Shown: positions 8,643 to 17,586, counted from the first letter of the stretch. The stretch is 64,000 bases of DNA from Hamadaea sp013361475 (GCF_040654195.1 NZ_JBFAHM010000003.1:372001-436000), one strand, 5' to 3'. Notes: a model not told the origin generated them from the letters alone. Translations and numbers: made by a program.

Positions 8643-8652
8643 AAATAAGGGT

Positions 8653-8688
8653 GGCCCCGTGTCGCTTCGAGCGCGGCGACACGGGGCC
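8653..8688 (-). terminator. Terminator hairpin of the GH48 gene
   Basis: GGCCCCGTGTCG (8653-8664) and CGACACGGGGCC (8677-8688) form a 12 bp perfect stem just beyond the GH48 stop. Read on the minus strand, it is followed by CACCCTTATTT, a modest T-rich tract. This fits an intrinsic terminator. Confidence 0.8.
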
Positions 8689-8699
8689 GAGGGGTGAGG

Positions 8700-11630
8700 T
8701 CAGCCGTTCGGGAACAGCGCGGCGTAGTCGGCGTACGCCATGGCGATGTCGCTCTGCGCCCAGAATCGGTGGTAGGTGAACGTCGGCACCGCGCCGCCGT
8801 TCAGGTAGGACTGGACCGCCGGCCAGTTCGGGTCGTTCTTGTACCAGGAGCGGATGTCCAGGAACGACTTGCCGGATGCGATCGGGTCACCGTTGGCCAT
8901 CGTCCCGGTCCAGCCGGACGGGATGTAGAGGCCCTGGTGGGTCGAGGCGTTGTAGACGTCGTCGAACCGGTTGTAGTCCGACCGGGTCTCCGGCACGCCC
9001 ACGCCCTTGCTGTCGCTGTTGGCGTACAACGCGTCGATCAGCGCCTTGGCGGTGTTCTTCGCCGTGGTGCTGCCCGACTTGGCGGCGTAGTACATCAGCA
9101 GACGAGCGTAGGCGGCGGCAACGCCCGCGTCCGATCCACGCGAGGTGATCGTGACGTGGAGGTTGGTGTTCGCCGCCGGCGACGTCGGGTTCCACGTGTT
9201 CGGCGCGCCCGACCACGACATGTCGGACGGGATCAGGAAGCTCGATCCGCTGACCGTCGTGTTCGCGATCGCCCACGTCGTCCACTTGTCCAGGATGGAC
9301 TTCGCGGTGGCGTTGTTGGTCACGTAGTAGTACTCCGCCAGCCGCTCGAGCGACCAGGCCTGCATGCCGAACCACTGGTTCGACGGCGGGTCGTGGTAGA
9401 CGGGCTGCTGGTCGTAGAACATGCCGTAGAACGTCGGGGTGCCGCTCGGCGGGGTGCCGTAGTTGCCGCCCCAGCTGTTCGTGGCGCCACCGGCGATCGC
9501 GCCCTCCGACGACTGCAGCCACTGGTAGAACTCCAGCTGCCGGGTGAGGCTGGTGGTCCAGTCCGCGTTCGCGGTCGGCGAGGTGGGCTTGAGGCCCGTG
9601 ACGTTCGCCAAGGCGTACGCGGCCAGGGGGTTCTGGTAGCCGAAGTGGTTGAAGCTGGAGCCGATGCGCCACGACCACTGGTCGCTCATGCCGCCGCCCC
9701 AGGCGTAGTACCAGGAGAGCAGGTAGTGCGCGGAGTCACGGCCGGTGCCGGCGGCACAGGTCGAGGCGCCGATGCAGTTCCCGATCTTCTTGAAGTACTT
9801 GTCGAACATCGCGTACCGGAGGTAGTCGCCCATCTTGGCGGCCTTGGCCACGGTGGTCGCGACGTCGGCCTGCTTGCCCTGAGCGGTCGACCACTGCAGC
9901 GCCCAGTACGCCGCCTCGACGGCGCGGGCGTCCGCGTCCGGCGCGTTGGTGTACTTCCACTGCTTGGCGGGGGTGCCGCCGTTCTCCTTGATGAACAGGT
10001 CGAGGTAGCCGTAGGTGCCACCGGCGGTGAAGGTCTCGCAGCTGGGCTGCGGAACCGTCTCCCAGACCGACTCCTGCGGGCCGCGCTGGAACGTGTTGAT
10101 GTACGCCACCCGGGTGGTCTTGTCACCGCAGTGCCCGTAGCCGTACTTGTTGTCGACGTCCATCAGCCAGTGCATGCCGTAGATGTCGGAGGTGCCGTAG
10201 GTGCTGGTCAGCTCGGACTTCAGCGGGTCGGTGCCGACCGGGACGCTGGGCTCCAGCGTCGACGGGTACTGGTCCGGGTAGTCGTGCTCCGCGGCGTACT
10301 GCGGGGTGCCGGAAGCGCCGGAGGTGGGCTGGTCGGCGTGGGACGGGATGATGTACTTCTCCATCGTCGCCCAGGCCTGGTTGAACGGGGTCCAGTTCTG
10401 CGACACGCGGCCGTACTGCGCCTCGAGCCAGAGCCAGAAGCTGAACGCCTCGGACGTGGTCTCGTGGCCGTAGTCCGGCGCCTCGACGATCAGCGTCTCG
10501 ATCGAGTGGTAGGGCACACCCTCGGGGGAGAAGTAGCCGTTCGCCGGGTTCTTGATCTTGTTGTACTGCTCCAGGAACCGCTGGACGTAGACCGGCTGGT
10601 CGTTGTCCGACTCGGTCACGGCGACCGTCGCCGCGGTGTAGCCGGTGGCGGTGGCGGAGACCGTCGCGGTGCCGTTGGCGTTGTCCGCGTCCTCGGCGGC
10701 CGCGATCGTGACGTTCTGGTTCGTCGACCAGTTCGACGTGGTGAACGTCAGGGTCGCCGGGGTGACCGTGATGTCGGTGTCACCGGCGCTGCGCGCGACG
10801 GCGACGGTGACGCTGGCGGTCGGGGCGGCCGACAGCTTCAGGCCGACCGTCGTCGAGGAGCCCTCGGGGACGGACGCCGAAGCCGCGCTCGCGACGATCG
10901 ACGGCCCGGTCACCGCGTCCACGATCACCGTGATCTGGGACGTGGCCGTGCCGCCCTGGTTGTCGTACGCCTTCGCCTGGAAGGTGTAGGTGCCCGCGGG
11001 GAGCGCCGTCACCGACCACGAGTACGGCGAGGTGGCGTCCGAGCCGAGCAGGCTGCCGTCCCGGTAGAACTCGACGTTGGCGACGGTGCCGGGCGCGGTG
11101 TCGCTCGCCGTGGCCGCGATCGTGAACGCTGCCGGGGCGGTGAAGTGCGTGTTGGTGGCCGGGCTGGTGATGCTCACCGTCGGCGGGGTGTTCGCCCCGG
11201 TGCAGGCCACACCGTTGATCTTGAAGTCGGTCGGCTTGCCGTTCGTGCCGTACCAGTTGGCGTTGAACCCGATCGAGGTGGTGCCGTTGGTGGCGATGGC
11301 GCCGTTCCAGGGCATGTTGGTCGCGGTGACCACCGCGCCCGACTGCGACCAGTTGGCCGACCAGCCCTGGATGTTGTTCTGCCCGTTCGGGAAGGTGAAC
11401 TGCAACGACCAGGAGCTCCAGGCGTCGCCGAGGTTGCGCAGGGTCACGCTGGCGGTGAACCCGCCCTGGTTGTTGCCGCCGTTCCAGTCACTGGTCGCGT
11501 AGTCGACCTGACAGGAGACGGCAGCGTGGGCGGGTGCCGCGCCGGCGACGATGCCGGCGGCGGCCAGGACGGCCGACACGGCGAGCGCCAGGATGCGCCT
11601 GAGCCGGGTGCGGCGGGGGGTGAGCTTCAT
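8700..11630 (-). CDS. Secreted GH48 cellulase with CBM2, Ig-like and Calx-beta-like domains
   Basis: 976 residues. A signal peptide at 1-36 ends AHA. A CBM2 cellulose-binding module covers about 38-142 (CQVDYATSDWNGG to GVACTG). An Ig-like domain follows at 147-240 (PPTVSITSPATNTHF), then a Calx-beta-like domain at 243-345 (PEGSSTTVGLKLSAAPT). The GH48 catalytic domain fills about 350-976; IVEAPDYGHETTSEAFSFW carries the family's conserved glutamates. GH48 enzymes are processive reducing-end cellobiohydrolases and usually one of the most abundant cellulases of an actinomycete. ATG 11630 has RBS GAGGAG. The promoter region is long (477 bp) and contains a CebR/CelR-type box. Confidence 0.95.
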   Translation of the reverse strand: MKLTPRRTRLRRILALAVSAVLAAAGIVAGAAPAHAAVSCQVDYATSDWNGGNNQGGFTASVTLRNLGDAWSSWSLQFTFPNGQNNIQGWSANWSQSGAVVTATNMPWNGAIATNGTTSIGFNANWYGTNGKPTDFKINGVACTGANTPPTVSITSPATNTHFTAPAAFTIAATASDTAPGTVANVEFYRDGSLLGSDATSPYSWSVTALPAGTYTFQAKAYDNQGGTATSQITVIVDAVTGPSIVASAASASVPEGSSTTVGLKLSAAPTASVTVAVARSAGDTDITVTPATLTFTTSNWSTNQNVTIAAAEDADNANGTATVSATATGYTAATVAVTESDNDQPVYVQRFLEQYNKIKNPANGYFSPEGVPYHSIETLIVEAPDYGHETTSEAFSFWLWLEAQYGRVSQNWTPFNQAWATMEKYIIPSHADQPTSGASGTPQYAAEHDYPDQYPSTLEPSVPVGTDPLKSELTSTYGTSDIYGMHWLMDVDNKYGYGHCGDKTTRVAYINTFQRGPQESVWETVPQPSCETFTAGGTYGYLDLFIKENGGTPAKQWKYTNAPDADARAVEAAYWALQWSTAQGKQADVATTVAKAAKMGDYLRYAMFDKYFKKIGNCIGASTCAAGTGRDSAHYLLSWYYAWGGGMSDQWSWRIGSSFNHFGYQNPLAAYALANVTGLKPTSPTANADWTTSLTRQLEFYQWLQSSEGAIAGGATNSWGGNYGTPPSGTPTFYGMFYDQQPVYHDPPSNQWFGMQAWSLERLAEYYYVTNNATAKSILDKWTTWAIANTTVSGSSFLIPSDMSWSGAPNTWNPTSPAANTNLHVTITSRGSDAGVAAAYARLLMYYAAKSGSTTAKNTAKALIDALYANSDSKGVGVPETRSDYNRFDDVYNASTHQGLYIPSGWTGTMANGDPIASGKSFLDIRSWYKNDPNWPAVQSYLNGGAVPTFTYHRFWAQSDIAMAYADYAALFPNG

Positions 11631-11777
11631 GCGTACTCCTCGCGGGGGATGGTCTGGCAGACCGCCGGGGAAAGCGCGGGGTCGGCGCTGGGCGGCGCCG
11701 ACCCCTGGGCGGAATGCGTCTTATCCGGTGGAGCGGGTGGAGCCGGGTTCGGTGAAACGGGCGGATCCGTGGTGGCC

Positions 11778-11863
11778 GGACAGGCAAAAATCAGCCGCGA
11801 TGTGAGATGCCCGGTCAGGGCTTCGCAGAATGTGGTGCTCGGGCATTACGATGTCTCCTGTCC
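11778..11863 (-). other. Nested inverted repeats in the GH48 5' leader
   Basis: GGACAGG (11778-11784) pairs with CCTGTCC (11857-11863), and inside it ATGCCCG (11807-11813) pairs with CGGGCAT (11840-11846). A transcript starting near the CebR-type box would carry this structure and the hairpin at 11899-11926 in a leader of roughly 300 nt. Function, if any, is unknown. Confidence 0.4.
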
Positions 11864-11898
11864 GTGGAGCCGTGCGGCATGCGTCGTGCGGGGGACAC

Positions 11899-11926
11899 CG
11901 GGGCGGATGTGGGCGCATCCGCCCCG
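11899..11926 (-). other. Strong hairpin in the GH48 5' leader
   Basis: CGGGGCGGATG (11899-11909) and CATCCGCCCCG (11916-11926) are perfect 11 bp arms around a 6 nt loop. The hairpin lies between the putative operator/promoter and the GH48 start codon. It could attenuate or stabilise the transcript. No gene was seen in 11631-12107. Confidence 0.5.
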
Positions 11927-11962
11927 CCGCATGTCTGCAGGCAGGCACGGTGTATTCACTTC

Positions 11963-11976
11963 TGGGAGCGCTCCCA
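11963..11976. promoter_or_regulatory. CebR/CelR-type operator upstream of GH48
   Basis: TGGGAGCGCTCCCA is a perfect 14 bp palindrome identical to the box bound by Streptomyces CebR and Thermobifida CelR, which are LacI-family repressors released by cello-oligosaccharides. It lies 333 bp upstream of the GH48 start. The cognate regulator is probably encoded elsewhere, because the adjacent LacI gene has its own candidate site. Confidence 0.9.
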
Positions 11977-12107
11977 TATTCGTATAGGGAACTCCGTTGT
12001 GTTAGAGATTTAACCCTCTGGTTGGCCAGTTGTGAAGACCCTGTTTCCGCAGGTCCACAATGGACAGAAAAGTTGGCACACTCCGCCAACGAAGATGATG
12101 AAGTAGC

Positions 12108-13148
12108 TCAGTGAGTAATTGCGCCGGTGGAGGAGCGTACGGTCAGGTTCGGCGCCAGCAAAGTCACGTTGGGAACGGTGGCACCGTCCAACTTGGCCAT
12201 CAGAAGCTCGACCGCGCGGCGGCCGACCTCGGAGGCGGGGATGGGGACCGACGTCAATGCCGGGGTGGCCCGCTCGGCGATGTCGTCGGGGCAGATGGCG
12301 ACGACGGAGACGTCCTCGGGGACGCGCCGGTCCAACTCCCGTAGCGCAGTCAGGACGTGGTCGACGGCCGCCTCGTTGTGCACGATCAGACCGGTCGCGT
12401 GGGGCACCGACCGCAGCGCTTCGAGGGCGGCGGCGTACGTCGGCTCGCAGGGACGGGCGATCGCGGTGACACCCGCCGTCTTGGCGGCCTCCATCACCCC
12501 GTCCCGCGTACGCCGGGCGAAGCCGGTGTCCCGGTCGTAGACCACCTGCGGCGCGCCCAGCAGGGCGATCTCCCGATGACCGAGGTCGGCCAGGTGCTGC
12601 ACGCACGCCGCCCCGGCCGCGGCGAAGTCGAGGTCGACACAGGTCAGCCCGTCGGCGGAGGCCGGCAATCCAATGAGCACGCTGGGGCGGTCCAACTCGA
12701 GCAGGGTCGGCACCCGGGGGTCGTGCGTCTCGACGTCCATCAGGATCAGCCCGTCGACGAGCGCGCTGCCCGCGATGCGGCGTACGCCTGCCGCCCCTTC
12801 GTCCGCGGTCAACAGCAGCACGTCGTGCTCGACGGAGCGGGCGCCGGTCAGCACCGACATCGCGAACTGCATGAGGATGGGCAGGTGCATGCCGGGGCGC
12901 AGCGGCAGGGCAAGGGCGATGACGTTGGCCTTGTTGCTGGCGAGCGACCGGGCTCCGGCGTGCGGATGGAACCCGAGCGTACGGATGCTGGCCATGACCC
13001 GGGCCCGGGTGGTGGCCGAGATAGTCCGCTTTCCGCTGAGCACATAGGACACCGTGCTGGCCGCGACGCCGGCGTGCTTGGCGACGTCGGTGATGGTCAC
13101 GACGTTGCCCCGGGTACGCCCGGAGGGGCCGGACGAAGTCGTGGTCAT
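12108..13148 (-). CDS. LacI-family repressor of the GH3 operon
   Basis: 346 residues. The helix-turn-helix is at about 18-40 (ITDVAKHAGVAASTVSYVLS, then GKRTIS), followed by a sugar-binding effector domain (VIALALPLRPGMH, DGLILMDVETHD, LGHREIALLG). The first base of its ATG lies inside the GH3 stop (ATGA overlap), so the two genes are translationally coupled. The recognition helix STVSYVLSGKR is of the kind seen in beta-glycoside and xylobiose regulators. The two TCGAAGCGCTTCGA-type palindromes before the operon are its likely sites, giving autoregulation. Binding to the CebR-type box before GH48 is less likely. Confidence 0.92.
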   Translation of the reverse strand: MTTTSSGPSGRTRGNVVTITDVAKHAGVAASTVSYVLSGKRTISATTRARVMASIRTLGFHPHAGARSLASNKANVIALALPLRPGMHLPILMQFAMSVLTGARSVEHDVLLLTADEGAAGVRRIAGSALVDGLILMDVETHDPRVPTLLELDRPSVLIGLPASADGLTCVDLDFAAAGAACVQHLADLGHREIALLGAPQVVYDRDTGFARRTRDGVMEAAKTAGVTAIARPCEPTYAAALEALRSVPHATGLIVHNEAAVDHVLTALRELDRRVPEDVSVVAICPDDIAERATPALTSVPIPASEVGRRAVELLMAKLDGATVPNVTLLAPNLTVRSSTGAITH

Positions 13149-15943
13149 CGGGCGAACACCAGTTCCTCGACGGTCGTGCCGACCGAGCCGTAGACGAGAT
13201 AGAGGTCGTGCACGCCGTCCACGCTAGCGCTCGGCACGCGCTGACCGGGAACCACCTTCGCCAGCTCCGGCCCGGAGAACGGATCGTCGACGCGGATCGA
13301 CACGCTACCGCCGTGACCGCGGAGCTGCGTTGTGCGTACCCCTGAGAGATCGACGCCTTGGAAGCACAGCCAGGCGCCCTCCTCCACGGCCTTGACCCCG
13401 TCCGCCGCGAGCGCGATGCCGCTGTACTCGTCGTTGTCCACGGCCCGCACCGGCTGGTCCACCGCCCGGCGGGTGCCGATGACGGTGCCCCGGACGGCGA
13501 GGGTGGCGGTGAGGCGGATGTCGGAGCTGGAGCGGCCCACCATGATCTTGTGGCGGGCGGCCTCGACCACGAGGCGGCCGGTGGTGACGTCCCAGAAGGC
13601 CAGGTCGTCGACGTCCACCGGCAGGCTGACCTCGCGTGACTCTCCAGGCTGGAGGGTGAACTTGGTGAAGGACCGCAGCTGCCGCAGCGGCTGCTTGACC
13701 CGGGAACGCTGCTGGTGCGAGTAGAGCTGCACGACCTCGGTGCCCGGCCGTGACCCGGTGTTCGTGACGGTGAAGGTGACGGTCACCGTCTCGCCGGCCG
13801 CCGCGCCGTCGGCAGACAGCCGCAGGCCCGCGTAGTCGAAGGTGGTGTACGACAGGCCGTGGCCGAACGGGTACAGCGGGGTGCCACGGTAGTAGAGGTA
13901 CGTCGCGTCGTTGGCGATGATGTCGTAGTCGAAGATGTCCGGCAGCTCGCAGGCGCTGCGGTACCAGGTCTGCGGCAGGCGGCCGCCCGGGTCGACCGTG
14001 CCGGTCAGCACGTCGGCGACGGCCCGGCCGAGTTCCTGCCCGCCGTGCGAACTCCACAGCACCGCCGGGAGGTGCACCTCGGCCCAGCCGACCGCGTATG
14101 GGTAGCTGCTGACGAGCAGCAGCGCCGTCGAGGCGTTGGCCGCGTACACCTCACGCAGCAGGTTCTCCTGCGCGGGGGGCAGCGCCAGGTCCGCGCGGTC
14201 CTCGGTCTCCCGGCCGTTGATCAGCGGGTGGTTGCCCAGCACGACGACCGCTGCATCGGCGCGAGCGGCCGCCGCGGCGGCCTGGGCCGCGCCGTCGACC
14301 AGCAGCTCGACCTCGAACGGCACCGGATGCGCGCCCAGGGTCAGGTCGGCCTGCAGGCCGCCCAGCTCCTCGTTGCCCGGCGACGCGTGGTGGCGGATCA
14401 GGACCGTGCCGTCGACCTGCTCATCCAGGCGGAACATCTCGCGCACCGTCCACTCGGACGGCCCGTCCGAGGTCGCGTCGAGCGTGCCCTTGGCCCCGGT
14501 GATGTGGACGTCCGCGGCCGGCCCGCCGACCGGGCCGTCTTGATCCGCGCTGGTGTTGACGCGCAGGAACCGCCCGGTCGCGGTCGAGCGCAAGGTCACC
14601 ACACCCTGGCCCCAGTCGAAGATGTCGTACGCACAAGGCACGTCGTCGAGCCGCGCCCCGGTCTCGTCGACCACCAGGTAACGGCCGTCCCGCTTCAGTG
14701 CCACGCGGTCGACGCCCTCGACGTGGACGGCCTTGTCGAAGGTGGTTTCGATGCCGTTCTTCACGGTGACGGCGTAGGGGAGGGTGCCGCTGTACCAGTC
14801 GGTGTGGTTGCGGTCGGCCAGCGGCCCGATGACGGCCACCGTCTTGTGCCGGGCCGGGTCGAGCGGCAGCAGCTTGCACTCGGACTTCAGCAGCACGATC
14901 GACTGCCGGGCGGTCTCCAGCGCCAGCTCCTGGTGCTCGGCGGAGTTGATGACGTCGGCGGTGATCTGGGCGTACGGGTTGTCCTCGGCCGGGTCGAACT
15001 CGCCCAGACGGAACCGCACCGTCAACGCTCGCCGGACCGCCTGGTCGACGTCGGCCTCGTCGAGCAGTCCGCGCTGCATGGCCTCGCGTAGCCGATCGAT
15101 GGTGATGTGCGAGTCGGTGTTCTGGTCGGTGAAGCTGTCGATGCCGGCCCGGACCGCCGCCCCGTGACTCGCCGCGTGGTCGGGGAAGTACGCCTGCTGC
15201 GCCGGATCGGCGAGATTGTTCGGCGCGAACGCGTCCGACACGACGAAGACCTCGTCGGTGGTCCACGTCCGCAGGTCGTCGTTGAGGTGCGGGGTGACGT
15301 GCGCCGGGATGCCATTCACGAGGTTGTAGGAGGCCATCACCGCGACGGCCGCCCCCGACGCGATCGCCCGCCGGTACGCCGGCAGTTCGTACTCCCGCAG
15401 GACGCGCGGGGTCAGGTTGCTGGAACTGAGGCAGCGGTCGGTCTCGTTGTTGTAGCCGAGGAAGTGCTTCAACGTCGGCGCCGTCTTCAGGAACCGGGGA
15501 TGGTCGCCGCGCAGCCCCTGGGCGTACGCCTCACCCAGGACGGCCGTCAGGAAGGCGTCCTCGCTGTAGCCCTCCTCGTTACGACCCCAACGTGGGTCGC
15601 GCAGCGGGTTGACGACCGGCGCCCACACGTTGAGGCCGCAGCGGGTCGGGTCCTTGTGGTGCAGTCCGCGTACCTCGTCCCCGGTCGCGTCGCCGACCTT
15701 CGTGACCAGCTCGGGGTCCCAGGTCGCGCCGAGGCCGACCGCCTGGGGGAAGACCGTCGCCTCACCGAGCCAGGCCAGGCCGTGCAGCGCCTCGGTGCCG
15801 GTGGTGAACCGCCCGACGCCCAGTCGCTCGATCGCGGGCTGGTGCTGGTGGAGCAACGCGAGCTTCTCCTCGAGCGTGAGCTGCCCGAGGAGGCTTTCGA
15901 CGCGGCGACGCAGCGGGACCGTGGGGTCGCGGAAGTCGGTCAT
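13145..15943 (-). CDS. GH3 beta-glycosidase with inserted and C-terminal accessory domains
   Basis: 932 residues with no signal peptide, so probably cytoplasmic. The GH3 N-terminal barrel contains LKHFLGYNNETDR and the nucleophile Asp at about 237 (VVSDAFAPNN). The alpha/beta domain carries the SHGGQELG and YPFGHGLSYTTF motifs, followed by a fibronectin-III-like domain. Two extras stand out. An insert at about 395-545 with beta-trefoil-like repeats (YLVVDETGARL, TGRFLRVNTS) replaces the PA14-type insert of some relatives. The last ~125 residues resemble a CBM6-type module (GAWLCFQGVDLSGVRTTQLR). Either beta-glucosidase or beta-xylosidase activity is possible. ATG 15943 has GGAGG nearby. It heads an operon with the LacI gene. 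Confidence 0.9.
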   Translation of the reverse strand: MTDFRDPTVPLRRRVESLLGQLTLEEKLALLHQHQPAIERLGVGRFTTGTEALHGLAWLGEATVFPQAVGLGATWDPELVTKVGDATGDEVRGLHHKDPTRCGLNVWAPVVNPLRDPRWGRNEEGYSEDAFLTAVLGEAYAQGLRGDHPRFLKTAPTLKHFLGYNNETDRCLSSSNLTPRVLREYELPAYRRAIASGAAVAVMASYNLVNGIPAHVTPHLNDDLRTWTTDEVFVVSDAFAPNNLADPAQQAYFPDHAASHGAAVRAGIDSFTDQNTDSHITIDRLREAMQRGLLDEADVDQAVRRALTVRFRLGEFDPAEDNPYAQITADVINSAEHQELALETARQSIVLLKSECKLLPLDPARHKTVAVIGPLADRNHTDWYSGTLPYAVTVKNGIETTFDKAVHVEGVDRVALKRDGRYLVVDETGARLDDVPCAYDIFDWGQGVVTLRSTATGRFLRVNTSADQDGPVGGPAADVHITGAKGTLDATSDGPSEWTVREMFRLDEQVDGTVLIRHHASPGNEELGGLQADLTLGAHPVPFEVELLVDGAAQAAAAAARADAAVVVLGNHPLINGRETEDRADLALPPAQENLLREVYAANASTALLLVSSYPYAVGWAEVHLPAVLWSSHGGQELGRAVADVLTGTVDPGGRLPQTWYRSACELPDIFDYDIIANDATYLYYRGTPLYPFGHGLSYTTFDYAGLRLSADGAAAGETVTVTFTVTNTGSRPGTEVVQLYSHQQRSRVKQPLRQLRSFTKFTLQPGESREVSLPVDVDDLAFWDVTTGRLVVEAARHKIMVGRSSSDIRLTATLAVRGTVIGTRRAVDQPVRAVDNDEYSGIALAADGVKAVEEGAWLCFQGVDLSGVRTTQLRGHGGSVSIRVDDPFSGPELAKVVPGQRVPSASVDGVHDLYLVYGSVGTTVEELVFAR

Positions 15944-15975
15944 CGGGGGTCACCCTCCGTCCTGAGGGCGGGTTG

Positions 15976-15989
15976 TCGAAGCGCTTCAA
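15976..15989. promoter_or_regulatory. GH3-operon operator, proximal site
   Basis: TCGAAGCGCTTCAA, a palindrome with one mismatch, lies 33 bp upstream of the GH3 start. A second site lies exactly 33 bp (about three helical turns) further away. It is a probable binding site of the LacI protein encoded in the operon. Confidence 0.75.
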
Positions 15990-16008
15990 CAGTATGCGTT
16001 GTTAACGG

Positions 16009-16022
16009 TCGAAGCGCTTCGA
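16009..16022. promoter_or_regulatory. GH3-operon operator, distal site
   Basis: TCGAAGCGCTTCGA, a perfect 14 bp palindrome. Its spacing to 15976-15989 places both on the same DNA face, which would suit cooperative binding across the promoter between them. Confidence 0.78.
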
Positions 16023-16132
16023 CGACTACGCCGAGGGGTTGATGTCAAATGTGTTTCGGGGACTTGTCCAGAAGGTCTACCGGAACCGCTCCCACGCCGT
16101 CAAGAGGCGGGCGTTTGCGGGCGTTCTCAGTG

Positions 16133-16195
16133 CGCTGGATCAGGGTTCTCGGTCGAATCTTCACTCATGATTCGACCGAGAACCCTGATCCAGCG
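16133..16195. repeat. 63 bp palindromic intergenic element, copy 2
   Basis: This is the most regular copy. Both arms start CGCTGGATCAGGGTTCTCGG and match as far as GAATC around a loop near TTCACTCAT. It ends 15 bp from the stop of the minus-strand ROK regulator, so it lies at that gene's 3' end, upstream of the GH3 operators. 16023-16132 shows nothing else. Confidence 0.9.
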
Positions 16196-16210
16196 CTGGA
16201 AACGAGTGGT

Positions 16211-17440
16211 TCAGGGGGTGGGGAGGCGACCTGAGTCGATCGTGTCGAGCACTCGCGCCGCACCGCCGGTCGCCGCCGCGCCGAGTTCGAGCGTCGACGC
16301 GACGAGACGCGTACCGCCGGCTTCGGGTGCGATCGACCGGGCGCGCAGTTCGGCCTCGGCGGCGGGGATCAGCCAGGGCGCGAGCTGGATGAAATAGCCG
16401 CCCAGCACGACGACCTCGGGGTTGAGCAGATTGGCCACCGTGGCGACGCCGTGCCCAAGGTGCTTGCCGGTCTCGGCCAGGGCGTCCAGAACCTTGGGGT
16501 CACCGGCCTTGGCCCGCCGGACGACTTCTTCGACCTCGGGTTCGAGTTCGGTGGGGGAGGAGGTGGCCGCGTCCGGCAGCGTACGCGCGACGAGCGCCCC
16601 GACTCCGGCGAGCGCCTCGAGACAGCCGCGGCGGCCGCAGCCGCAGACCGGACCGCTCGGGTCGACGAGGAGGTGGCCGAACTCGCCGGCGAATCCGCGT
16701 TCGCCCCGCATGAGGCGGCCCTCGCTGATGATGCCCGCGCCGATGCCGATCTCGCCGGTGAGGTAGATCAGGTTGGCCGTCTCGGCGAAGCCGCCGTAGC
16801 GCTGCTCGGCCAGGACGGCCAGGTTGGCGTCGTTCTCGACCTCGATCGGATAGGGCGGCTCACCGAGCGCCTTACGCAACGCCGAGCGCAGGTCGACGTC
16901 GTGCCAGCGCAGGTTCGGGGCGAGCCGGACGATGCCGTCGCCACCCACCAACCCCGGTACGCCCACCGTCAGCCCGAGCGTGCGGCGGCCTTCCTTCTCG
17001 ACCTTGCCGACGGCCCGTTTGGCCAACGCGGCGATCGAGGCGGCGGCCTGACCCGGGTTGGCCGACGACCCGGCGAACGCCCGACGCCAAGACAGCAGCT
17101 TGCGACCGGCGAGGTCGACGGCGACGACCGTCATGTAGTCGGCGTTCACCTCCATGCCGATCGCGGCGTACGGGGAGCCGTCGAGCACGAGCATGGTGGC
17201 CGGGCGGCCGATCCGCCGCTCGGTCATCCCCGTCTCGCGGACGAGCCGACGGTCGATCAGGTCGGCGACGAGACTGGAGACGGTGGCCTTGTTGAGCCCG
17301 GTCGCCGCCGCGATGTCGGCCCGCGAGCAGGGCGCGTTCATCCGCAGGTGGCGCAGGACGACGGCGAGGTTCGTGGCCCGCACGTCGGCGAAGTCGGCCG
17401 GCTGCGGCCCGGTCTGCATGGTGATCACCGTCGGCTCCAC
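16211..17440 (-). CDS. ROK-family transcriptional repressor (XylR/NagC-like)
   Basis: 409 residues. An N-terminal winged helix (about 22-85: NLAVVLRHLRMNAPCSRADI, ATGLNKATVSSLVADL) is joined to a ROK domain (IGMEVNADYM, ENDANLAVLAEQRYGG, zinc motif CGCGRRGCLEA). Actinobacterial XylR-type ROK proteins repress xylose and xyloside genes until sugar binds. It is divergent from the ABC transporter/xylosidase locus. Matching operator-like sites at 17764-17790 and 21617-21644 are its most plausible targets. ATG 17440 is used; ATG 17419 is an alternative. Confidence 0.9.
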   Translation of the reverse strand: MEPTVITMQTGPQPADFADVRATNLAVVLRHLRMNAPCSRADIAAATGLNKATVSSLVADLIDRRLVRETGMTERRIGRPATMLVLDGSPYAAIGMEVNADYMTVVAVDLAGRKLLSWRRAFAGSSANPGQAAASIAALAKRAVGKVEKEGRRTLGLTVGVPGLVGGDGIVRLAPNLRWHDVDLRSALRKALGEPPYPIEVENDANLAVLAEQRYGGFAETANLIYLTGEIGIGAGIISEGRLMRGERGFAGEFGHLLVDPSGPVCGCGRRGCLEALAGVGALVARTLPDAATSSPTELEPEVEEVVRRAKAGDPKVLDALAETGKHLGHGVATVANLLNPEVVVLGGYFIQLAPWLIPAAEAELRARSIAPEAGGTRLVASTLELGAAATGGAARVLDTIDSGRLPTP

Positions 17441-17460
17441 AACGTGACTTCGTCGCTCCT

Positions 17461-17586
17461 GACTGCACTTCTGGCGGCTCGCCCGAGAGGCTCCCCGGCG
17501 ACTGCACTTCTGGCGGCTCGCCCGAGAGGCTCCCCGGCGACTGCACTTCTGGCGGCTCGCCCGAGAGGCTCCCCGGCGACTGCACT
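17461..17586. repeat. 39 bp tandem repeat, 3.2 copies, in the xyl intergenic region
   Basis: Three identical 39 bp units (17461-17499, 17500-17538, 17539-17577) and a 9 bp remnant lie between the ROK regulator start and the transporter promoter. Each begins GACTGCACTTCTGGCGGCTC and ends CTCCCCGGC. Single diverged copies occur at 21571-21606 and 25124-25161, both at gene boundaries of the same locus. Because units are a multiple of three, they read through in several frames, but no gene is evident here. Confidence 0.95.

Noticed and set aside
12108..13148. Naming this LacI gene cebR because a CebR box is close
   Set aside because: It is coupled to the GH3 gene whose promoter carries two different palindromes, and the box lies downstream of its own stop codon, before GH48.
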